DNA of 6,638 nt from Chloroflexota bacterium (GTDB lineage: Bacteria > Chloroflexota > Anaerolineae > Anaerolineales > Anaerolineaceae), in NCBI GenBank assembly GCA_011053085.1, contig DSBE01000243.1, positions 1 through 6,638 of the forward strand, given 5' to 3'. Below are positions 1 to 5,566 of the stretch, in pieces (the first letter of the stretch is position 1; each line of letters begins with the position of its first letter). The translations under genes and the position numbers were made by a program. The notes beneath the pieces were generated by a model. That model was not told the origin of the DNA, made no database searches, and worked only from the letters and a program-made list of their open reading frames with translations.

Positions 1-7
1 CACTCAT
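1..7 (-). CDS. Probable start of the next operon gene, partial (second Opp/Dpp-type ATPase?)
   Basis: On the minus strand the stop codon of the ATPase gene is followed by one base and then ATG AGT G, which runs off the left edge. A purine-rich stretch, AGGCAGGTG, lies six bases before this ATG inside the end of the ATPase gene and could serve as its ribosome binding site. Opp/Dpp operons normally carry a DppF/OppF-like ATPase right after the DppD/OppD-like one, and tight spacing of this kind is common for translationally coupled subunits. Only two codons are visible, so the identity is inferred purely from context. GTG at 1-3 is a less likely alternative start. Confidence 0.4.
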
Positions 8-8
8 C

Positions 9-1028
9 TTAAGCACCTGCCTTTTCTTCTACCGTATCCTGCTCATAAAGCCAGCATGACACCGTGTGATTTGCATTGATGTGAGAGATACCCGGCACCC
101 GTTCGCGGCATACATTCATGGCATAGGGACAGCGCGGGTTGAAATTGCAGCCATCCGGCCGCCGGAAAGGATTGGGTACCATGCCTTTGATCGGGTCGAG
201 TTCTTCGCGCTTCATGGCGATCTTGGGAATCGAGCGCAGCAGCGCCTGGGTGTAAGGATGTTTGGGACTGTTGAATACCGTGTCGGCATCCGCCCGTTCC
301 ACAATCTTGCCCAGGTACATGACTGCCACCTCATCTGCGATCTCCGCTACCACCCCCAGGTCATGGGTGATGAACAGCAGCGCCATGCCATATTCATCTT
401 GAAGAGCCAGCATCAAGTCAAGGATTTGCGCCTGTGTGGTCACATCCAGCGCGGTGGTGGGCTCGTCCGCGATCAGCATGTTGGGGTTGCACGAAAGCGC
501 CATGGCGATCATCGCTCTCTGGCGCATACCGCCACTTAAACGGAAGGGATATTCATCCACCAGTCTGCCAGGATTGGGAATTTTCACCTGGTCCAGCAGA
601 TGAATCGCCCTTTCTCTGGCTTCTTCTTTTGAAAGCTCCGTATGTAAGGTGATGTTTTCAATAATCTGGTTGCCCACCGTATACATCGGGCTTAGTGAGG
701 TCATTGGCTCCTGGAAAATCATGGAGATCTCTTTACCGCGGATCGAGCGCACCTTTTTGCCCTTAGGCGGCAGCTTGGCGATGTTGATGACCTCGTCATC
801 GTGATAGAAAAGAATATCACCAGAAACGATGCGCCCCGGCGGCTGCACAATGCCCAGAAAGGCGCGGCAGGTCACCGATTTTCCACAACCGCTCTCCCCC
901 ACCAGGCACAGCGTTTTACCGCTCTCTACATGCATGTCGACGCCATCAATGGCTTTGACCACGCCTTCGTCGGTGAAGAAATGTACTCTTAAGTCTTTTA
1001 CGTCGAGAATTTTTTTATTTTCTGTCAT
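9..1028 (-). CDS. ABC transporter ATP-binding protein, Opp/Dpp family (DppD/OppD-like)
   Basis: This is a 339-residue cytoplasmic ATPase that should power import through the two permeases encoded just upstream. Visible motifs are Walker A GESGCGKS (about 44-51), Q-loop IFQEP with Gln106, ABC signature LSGGMRQR (164-171), Walker B MLIADEP (184-190) and the switch His222 in ITHD. The C-terminal oligopeptide-transporter extension is present, with HPYTQALL near 257-264 and four cysteines at 294, 300, 307 and 325. In Opp/Dpp ATPases such cysteines have been associated with an iron-sulfur cluster. Length matches DppD/OppD (about 325-340). An ATG 16 codons further upstream exists, but it lies inside the preceding permease gene and lacks a good Shine-Dalgarno. 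The chosen ATG has TAAGGAG nine bases before it, and the protein then begins with the usual short leader before ILDVKDLRV. The substrate cannot be read from this subunit. Confidence 0.95.
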   Translation of the reverse strand: MTENKKILDVKDLRVHFFTDEGVVKAIDGVDMHVESGKTLCLVGESGCGKSVTCRAFLGIVQPPGRIVSGDILFYHDDEVINIAKLPPKGKKVRSIRGKEISMIFQEPMTSLSPMYTVGNQIIENITLHTELSKEEARERAIHLLDQVKIPNPGRLVDEYPFRLSGGMRQRAMIAMALSCNPNMLIADEPTTALDVTTQAQILDLMLALQDEYGMALLFITHDLGVVAEIADEVAVMYLGKIVERADADTVFNSPKHPYTQALLRSIPKIAMKREELDPIKGMVPNPFRRPDGCNFNPRCPYAMNVCRERVPGISHINANHTVSCWLYEQDTVEEKAGA

Positions 1029-1037
1029 GCGTACTTT

Positions 1038-1044
1038 CTCCTTA
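1038..1044 (-). promoter_or_regulatory. Ribosome binding site that sets the ATPase start
   Basis: On the minus strand TAAGGAG lies nine bases before the ATG at 1026-1028. Its TAA is the stop codon of the DppC-like permease, so termination of one gene and initiation of the next are physically coupled. This favours the start at 1028 over the in-frame ATG at 1076, which lies within the permease gene. Confidence 0.8.
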
Positions 1045-2175
1045 GTAGGGATCCGCGGCGTCACGCAAGCCATCACCCAAGAAGTTCAATGCCAACACCA
1101 CCAAAAATACAGCCGCACCCGGTGCCAATAACCATGGATAACGCGCGATCACCGCTACCTTCTGTGAATCCTGCAGCATCACGCCCCAGCTAACCACGGG
1201 TGGGCGCAAACCCAACCCCAGAAAACTCAGGGCGGTTTCACCCAGGATCAGCCCGGGAATCCACAGTGTGACAGAAGCGATAATGTGGCTCATGAAGGAG
1301 GGCAGCATGTGCTTCATGATCAGACGCACCTGGCTGCAGCCATCCAGGATAGCAGCACGCACGAAGTCTTCTTCGCGCAGCGCTAAAAATTTGGAACGCA
1401 CCACGCGCGCCATCCCCGTCCAACTCACCAAAGAAAGGATGATGGAGATCATGAAATACACGCGCAGCGCCGGCCAGTGGATCGGTACCACCGCTGCCAG
1501 CGCTAACCAGACCGGCAAGGTGGGGATTGACATCAGTATTTCAATAACACGCTGGATGATATTATCCAGCGCTCCTCCCACCAGGCCGGAGATACCGCCC
1601 AGCAGAATACCGATAGTCAAGGCAATCACCATGCCCACCAGGCCGACGGTTAATGAAATACGGCTGCTATAGATTACCCGGCTGAACACATCTCGTCCGA
1701 TCATATCAGCACCCAACAGATAGAAGGGAGCGTCTGGTTCTTTCGAGCCAAACAGGTGGATGTCAGAGGGGATCAGCCCCCACAGCCGGTAGGGATCACC
1801 GCGCACGAATAAGCCAATCGGTACCACGTCCTCCTCATCTGTCACCCACGTCTTGCGCAGCGAGATGGGATCGCGGTCAAACTTCAAGCCCAATACATGC
1901 GGCATCCATCTGCCATTATAAAACAGGCGAATCGGCTGCGGCGGTGCCGTCGCGTAAATATCGAGGTATGTGGTGGGCACATTCGGGGCAAAGAATTCGC
2001 AGAAGAGTGCTACAATGTAGAAGAAAATTACCAGAGCACCGCTGACCATGGCCAGCTTGTGCTTGCGGAATTTCCACCACATAAGTTTCCACTGTGAAGC
2101 TACCTCCAGGCCGAGTGAATCTTCACCCACAATGGAACCTGTTGCTGAAATGGGGGTCATATCATAGTTTTCCAT
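1042..2175 (-). CDS. ABC transporter permease, DppC/OppC-like, with enlarged external loop
   Basis: This is a 377-residue inner-membrane permease, the second half of the transporter channel. I place six hydrophobic segments at about 41-63, 172-197, 210-232, 238-258, 298-320 and 347-367. The family motif LGADMIGRDVFSR (154-166) precedes the second segment. The EAA loop that docks onto the ATPase is at about 262-292, with DFVRAAILDG and KHMLP, and the C-terminal LNFLGDGLRDAADPY is classic for DppC. Between the first membrane segment and the GRD motif there are about 90 residues, against roughly 30-40 in E. coli DppC, and the protein is about 75 residues longer than DppC (300). The extra part is polar and aromatic and should face outward. 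The gene starts 13 bases after the DppB-like gene, with TAAGGAG five bases before the ATG. Family assignment is firm; the substrate is unknown. Confidence 0.95.
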   Translation of the reverse strand: MENYDMTPISATGSIVGEDSLGLEVASQWKLMWWKFRKHKLAMVSGALVIFFYIVALFCEFFAPNVPTTYLDIYATAPPQPIRLFYNGRWMPHVLGLKFDRDPISLRKTWVTDEEDVVPIGLFVRGDPYRLWGLIPSDIHLFGSKEPDAPFYLLGADMIGRDVFSRVIYSSRISLTVGLVGMVIALTIGILLGGISGLVGGALDNIIQRVIEILMSIPTLPVWLALAAVVPIHWPALRVYFMISIILSLVSWTGMARVVRSKFLALREEDFVRAAILDGCSQVRLIMKHMLPSFMSHIIASVTLWIPGLILGETALSFLGLGLRPPVVSWGVMLQDSQKVAVIARYPWLLAPGAAVFLVVLALNFLGDGLRDAADPY

Positions 2176-2180
2176 AGTGT

Positions 2181-2187
2181 CTCCTTA
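2181..2187 (-). promoter_or_regulatory. Ribosome binding site of the DppC-like permease
   Basis: TAAGGAG on the minus strand, five bases before the ATG at 2173-2175. It supports this first ATG over the in-frame ATG five codons later. Confidence 0.75.
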
Positions 2188-2188
2188 C

Positions 2189-3175
2189 TCACTGTAGCCG
2201 GATGCGCGGATCAACCCACGCCAACGCGACATCTGAAATGAATGTGCCGATAACAGTCAGGGTGCTCAACATAAGAATGAAGCCTGCCGCCACATATTGG
2301 TCCTGCCTGATCAGGGCATTGAATAACACCGGCCCCGAAGTAGGCAGGTTCAGGACCATCGAAACAATGGTTTCACCTGACACCAACCCCGGCAACATCC
2401 AACCAATCGTGCTGATGAAGGGGTTGAGGGCATGCCGCAGCGGATATTTGATCAACAGCCTGGCCTCGCTCAGTCCTTTGGCACGTGCGGTTTCCACATA
2501 GGGCTTGTTGAGCTCATCCAGCAGGTTGGCGCGCATGGTGCGAATCAGGCCGGCCGTGCTGCTGATACCAATGATGATCATCGGCACCCAGATATTGCTC
2601 ATCAAATCCATGAATTTTCCCCATGACCAGGGTGCGTTGGCATATTCTTCAGAGAACAAACCAATCACCGCCCCCCCCATATATTTATAGGTAAAAAATA
2701 ACACCATCAGTGCCAGTAAGAAATTGGGGATCGACATACCAAAAAAGCCGATAAACGAGGCAAAATAATCCACCATCGAATAACGCCTGACCGCAGAATA
2801 AAAACCGATCGGCAGCGCCACCGCCCACACAAACATCAACGACGAGAATGATAGCGCGAACGACATTGGCAGGCGTTCCATTATCATCACCCCGGCATCT
2901 CGCCGGTAGAAGAATGAATACCCAAATTCCCCCCGAAAAATGATATTTCGGATCCATTTCCAATACTGCACGATGAATGGGTCGTCAAACCCATACATCG
3001 CACGCATGCGCGCCTCCCATTCCGGCGATACTTCGCCTGCTTGTGAGCGCAATTGGTTGACCAGGTCAGTGACATAGTCACCCGGCGGTAACTGGATCAC
3101 AGCAAACGCCAGGATGGATATCACCCATACAGTGAAAATGGCATAAAGAGAACGACGCAATAAATATTTCCACAT
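2189..3175 (-). CDS. ABC transporter permease, DppB/OppB-like
   Basis: This is a 328-residue inner-membrane permease that pairs with the DppC-like subunit. It opens with the family N-terminus (YLLRRSLYAIFTVWVIS) and has hydrophobic segments at about 9-29, 104-128, 139-162, 195-213, 255-275 and 295-318. The external loop after the first segment contains YGFDDPFIVQYWKWI and GEFGYSF, both typical of DppB. The EAA loop is at about 226-250 (YVETARAKGLSEARLL), and the protein ends in DPRIRLQ, very close to the DPRIRY end of DppB. Length is normal for the family (about 310-340). The start is supported by AGGAG nine bases upstream (3185-3189). A run of eight G on the coding strand (2671-2678) covers codons 166-169; losing or gaining one G would cause early termination. 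The gene follows a 194-base structured gap after the binding-protein gene, whereas the next two gaps are 13 bases. Confidence 0.95.
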   Translation of the reverse strand: MWKYLLRRSLYAIFTVWVISILAFAVIQLPPGDYVTDLVNQLRSQAGEVSPEWEARMRAMYGFDDPFIVQYWKWIRNIIFRGEFGYSFFYRRDAGVMIMERLPMSFALSFSSLMFVWAVALPIGFYSAVRRYSMVDYFASFIGFFGMSIPNFLLALMVLFFTYKYMGGAVIGLFSEEYANAPWSWGKFMDLMSNIWVPMIIIGISSTAGLIRTMRANLLDELNKPYVETARAKGLSEARLLIKYPLRHALNPFISTIGWMLPGLVSGETIVSMVLNLPTSGPVLFNALIRQDQYVAAGFILMLSTLTVIGTFISDVALAWVDPRIRLQ

Positions 3176-3184
3176 AGCAGCTAT

Positions 3185-3189
3185 CTCCT
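3185..3189 (-). promoter_or_regulatory. Ribosome binding site of the DppB-like permease
   Basis: AGGAG on the minus strand with a nine-base spacer to the ATG at 3173-3175. A small hairpin (3210-3229) lies about 20 bases upstream of it in the transcript and does not cover it. Confidence 0.7.
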
Positions 3190-3209
3190 GAATTCAATTG
3201 CCTGAGGAA

Positions 3210-3229
3210 AGGTTTCGGTCCGAAAACCT
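3210..3229 (-). repeat. Small imperfect inverted repeat upstream of the DppB-like permease
   Basis: In the transcript, AGGTTT pairs with AAACCT and continues through a bulged T into CG/CG, leaving a three-base loop: about eight pairs with one bulge. It is followed by TTTCCTC, which is too poor in T for a convincing terminator. It may be a minor leader structure or chance. Confidence 0.35.
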
Positions 3230-3239
3230 GCACATATTT

Positions 3240-3271
3240 GGTTCAAACCACTATAGTGGGGCTTTTGAACC
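3240..3271. repeat. Interrupted inverted repeat with a nested 12-bp palindrome
   Basis: GGTTCAAA (3240-3247) is the exact reverse complement of TTTGAACC (3264-3271). Between them lies the perfect palindrome CCACTATAGTGG (3248-3259), which abuts the left arm and is separated from the right arm by GGCT. As RNA this could fold as an eight-pair stem topped by a four-base bulge and a short inner stem. As DNA the palindrome or the overlapping TGGTTCAAACCA (3239-3250) could be a protein-binding site. Which of these applies cannot be told from sequence alone. Confidence 0.6.
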
Positions 3272-3305
3272 TAAACCCATTCCTTGAAATTGATGGGCTT
3301 TTGAA
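3259..3305. repeat. 11-bp direct repeat in the binding protein-permease gap
   Basis: GGGCTTTTGAA occurs at 3259-3269 and again at 3295-3305, 36 bases apart start to start. The first copy overlaps the right arm of the 3240-3271 inverted repeat and the second runs into the left arm of the strong stem at 3304-3336. An exact 11-base repeat inside a 194-base gap is unlikely by chance. Confidence 0.7.
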
Positions 3306-3336
3306 GGTAACCGGCGGTTCACCCGCCGGTTACCTT
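3304..3336 (-). terminator. Strong stem-loop after the binding-protein gene (attenuator or mRNA 3' stabiliser)
   Basis: A perfect 14-bp stem with a five-base loop: AAGGTAACCGGCGG (3304-3317) pairs with 3323-3336. It begins 33 bases after the binding-protein stop codon in the transcript. In the minus-strand (operon) direction the stem is followed by CAAAAG, not a U run, so it does not look like an efficient intrinsic terminator. The T run is on the other side, as if for plus-strand transcription. Stem-loops placed between a binding-protein gene and its permease genes are known, as in the maltose operon of E. coli, to protect the upstream message and keep the binding protein in excess. That role is my inference here. 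Confidence 0.65.
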
Positions 3337-3369
3337 TTTGTGGTTGTAAATTAATGAAATCCTACGCGA

Positions 3370-5466
3370 TTATTGAATGATGTACCACTGTTCAGGGCGC
3401 AGGATCTTGTCAAAGCCTTGCAGCCAGCCCTTGTAATAGGTCTCGGGCACATTACCCAGGCGTGAGCTGATCGGCTGAATGGTGGTGCCGGCACGCGAGA
3501 TGCCCAGCGTCCACAGATAGTCAGCGGAAAGTTCCATGATCTCGCGCATGATCTCAACCTGACCTTCCCTGGTCGGTTGGGCGATCGCCTCGCGATACAT
3601 TGCGCGGATATCTTCCACATATTGCGGCGGTTCCACGGCATCCTCATCCAGATCGCCAAGATAGGTGGCATACCAGCGGGTCCAGCCATTGCCGAAGATA
3701 CCCCAGTGTGAGCCGGGCACATGCCAGCGGTTGTCGATGATGGCGGTCATACCAGAGCCGCCCTCACCACCGTGGAACATGAAGATCTCGATATTGTTGG
3801 CTTCACGCTGTTCATTCCAGACCGTATCACCGACGGCATTCAGCAAGGCGTCAATGCCCACCACTTTCCAGTGCTCGATCAGGATTTCAGCCACCTGTAC
3901 CCAGTGCTGGCCTTCGTTAGAGTCATTGATGACGGTAAAGATGGGCTGGAAGCGGGTGCCATCGGGGCGTAAGCGGAAGCCCTGGGCATCCTTGTCGGGC
4001 AGCACCTGGTCAAGGTATTCGTTAGCCAGGGCAATGTCAAATTCCAGGTACTGATTGCACAGGCGCTCCACATACAGCGGAGAGGATTCCACCGGGCAGA
4101 CCTGGGCGGGTTTTCCCTGACCTTTGTATACCACTTCGATGATCTCTTCGCGGTTGATGGCATGGCTCATACCAATGCGGAAGTTTATGTCATTGAAGAT
4201 CTCGCTTACGACCGGGTCTTTGGTGGTCAGGTTGAAGTGAATGGACTGCATGTTGCCCATGTCATAGTTAGGCAGCAGGAGTTTCAAGGGTTTTCCATCA
4301 TCCACCGCATCGAAATACAGCTCGCGGTTGGCATCGCCGGCGTCTTTAATGAAGTCCAGGTCACCGTTCAGCATAGCAAAGGTGCGCGCCTCATCGCTCT
4401 GGTAGAGGGTGGCAACGACACGATCCGTATAGGGAAGCTGATTACCTTCGGTGTCCACTTTCCAGTAGTAAGGGTTGCGTTCCATGATCAATGTGGTGCC
4501 AGCGCCTACCGGTTGGGTGACGATCCAGGGGCCCAATGAGGGCAGTTCAGGATAGTCAAAGAAGTAGGAAGGATCACCCCAGGTGGCAGGAGCCTTGCTC
4601 AAGAACAGTCCAACCCAATCCTCGACAGCATCATCTGCTGCTACCAGGTCATCGACATCGGGATTGTAGTCAGCATGGAATTGTTTCAGATAGTTGAAGG
4701 GATACTGGGCGAAATACCGTCCCCCCCAGGGGGCCAGGTTGAGCATGAAGGTACCATACGGCGCCGGGAAAATGAATTTGACGGTATAGTCATCGATCTT
4801 TTCTACTGAAAAACCTTCACGCAGCTCATTGGGCAGCCAGTCAGCGCCGCCGCCAGCAGGCGGGAAGATTTCCACATTGAACAGGAAATCATTGACCATG
4901 AAGGTGATGTCGTCAGCTGTGTAAGGATCGCCATTCGACCATTTCAGGCCTTCGCGCAGATACCAGATATACTCGGTACCTTCAGCATTGGCTTCCCATG
5001 ATTCGATGATGTTCGGTTCGAAATCGCTGAAGTCATACTTCCAGGTCACAGGATGTTCCCACTGGGCGATATACAGCATACCACCCCAGGTGGGGCCGCC
5101 GGTGAAGCCATAGCGCAGATCACCGCCATAGGTGCCGATCTGATCAGCCGGCTTCACCACCATCGGGTTCAATGGCAGGCGTTCTTCAACGGGAGGCAGT
5201 TCGCCGGCAGCGACTTTTTCCGCCAGCATGGGGGCTTCGTTAAATTTGGCGGGAACAACCACCTCTTCTTCAACAATAACCTCTTCGACATCATCCACAG
5301 CAAGTTCTTCATCATCTGCAGCGGCTTCATCATCAGTAGTAGCTTCTTCCTCTACTACTGGCGCGCCTTCATCCACCACGGCGGGGGTTTCAGGCGTTTT
5401 GGTACAGGCAGCGAACAACAACGCCAGCACCAACAACAGGTTGATAATTAAAATTGATTTACGCAT
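3370..5466 (-). CDS. Extracellular solute-binding lipoprotein, SBP family 5 (Opp/Dpp type)
   Basis: This is a 698-residue binding protein that delivers solute to the permeases. The N-terminus is a lipoprotein signal: MRK, a hydrophobic core to about residue 18, then FAAC with Cys21 as the lipidated residue (Phe at -3 is less usual than Leu). Residues 32-68 form an acidic linker with 19 Asp/Glu and no Lys/Arg. The family-5 domain follows, with the diagnostic stretch around 168-190 (YLREGLKWSNGDPYTADDI), then NPYYWKVDTEGNQLPYTD (331-348) and INFRIGMSHAINREEII (427-443). It is longer than E. coli DppA (535) and resembles the long sub-group that in Thermotoga binds oligosaccharides. It is rich in Trp and Tyr, which would suit sugar stacking. 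Two cysteines, 457 and 470, lie close together. The start is supported by GGAGGAG nine bases before the ATG. It is the first transporter gene after the regulator. Class is certain; ligand is not. Confidence 0.95.
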   Translation of the reverse strand: MRKSILIINLLLVLALLFAACTKTPETPAVVDEGAPVVEEEATTDDEAAADDEELAVDDVEEVIVEEEVVVPAKFNEAPMLAEKVAAGELPPVEERLPLNPMVVKPADQIGTYGGDLRYGFTGGPTWGGMLYIAQWEHPVTWKYDFSDFEPNIIESWEANAEGTEYIWYLREGLKWSNGDPYTADDITFMVNDFLFNVEIFPPAGGGADWLPNELREGFSVEKIDDYTVKFIFPAPYGTFMLNLAPWGGRYFAQYPFNYLKQFHADYNPDVDDLVAADDAVEDWVGLFLSKAPATWGDPSYFFDYPELPSLGPWIVTQPVGAGTTLIMERNPYYWKVDTEGNQLPYTDRVVATLYQSDEARTFAMLNGDLDFIKDAGDANRELYFDAVDDGKPLKLLLPNYDMGNMQSIHFNLTTKDPVVSEIFNDINFRIGMSHAINREEIIEVVYKGQGKPAQVCPVESSPLYVERLCNQYLEFDIALANEYLDQVLPDKDAQGFRLRPDGTRFQPIFTVINDSNEGQHWVQVAEILIEHWKVVGIDALLNAVGDTVWNEQREANNIEIFMFHGGEGGSGMTAIIDNRWHVPGSHWGIFGNGWTRWYATYLGDLDEDAVEPPQYVEDIRAMYREAIAQPTREGQVEIMREIMELSADYLWTLGISRAGTTIQPISSRLGNVPETYYKGWLQGFDKILRPEQWYIIQ

Positions 5467-5566
5467 GTTACTTTACTCCTCCATAATAGGATTTTTGTGA
5501 ATTTTGGTTACAACGAGAAATTGGTTTGTGGTTCCATACTATTGGTTCGATTATCACCTCCTGCGA
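5467..5566 (-). promoter_or_regulatory. Regulator-transporter gap, probable promoter/operator region, with TGGTT repeats
   Basis: This 100-base gap separates the regulator stop from the binding-protein start. It contains no terminator-like hairpin, so read-through from the regulator gene is possible. On the plus strand TGGTT occurs four times, at 5505, 5522, 5529 and 5543. The last three are spaced 7 and 14 bases apart, so a protein could meet them as direct repeats. I cannot find a convincing -35/-10 pair: TATTAT (5483-5488) touches the Shine-Dalgarno and GATAAT, next to the regulator stop, lacks a partner. An AGGAGGTG at the start of the gap has no start codon at a usable distance. Confidence 0.4.
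5476..5482 (-). promoter_or_regulatory. Ribosome binding site of the binding-protein gene
   Basis: GGAGGAG on the minus strand with a nine-base spacer to ATG at 5464-5466. It is the strongest Shine-Dalgarno in the window, which fits the need for excess binding protein. Confidence 0.8.

Noticed and set aside
1029..1076. In-frame ATG at 1076 as the ATPase start, adding 16 residues
   Set aside because: It would overlap the DppC-like permease gene and has no good Shine-Dalgarno. The ATG at 1028 has TAAGGAG at ideal spacing and gives the normal family N-terminus.
3304..3339. The strong stem plus T run as a terminator of a plus-strand gene
   Set aside because: No plus-strand gene is present upstream of it, so only an antisense transcript could use it.
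3176..3369. Short peptides (9 and 13 codons) in the gap on the minus strand
   Set aside because: Neither has a usable ribosome binding site, and both are of the length expected by chance.
3351..3722. Minus-strand frame of 123 codons overlapping the end of the binding-protein gene
   Set aside because: It is in a different frame across family-conserved sequence of the binding protein, with no ribosome binding site and no domain.
4162..5451. Plus-strand open frames antisense to the binding-protein gene, notably 4162-4539 and 5053-5451
   Set aside because: They have no recognisable domain, lie wholly opposite a strongly supported gene, and the second mirrors the low-complexity acidic linker (runs of Phe, Ile, Ser), as expected for a shadow frame.
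5483..5488. TATTAT as a -10 box for the binding-protein gene
   Set aside because: It touches the Shine-Dalgarno, so transcription would begin inside the ribosome binding site. A TTGTAA upstream is 19 bases away, a poor spacing.
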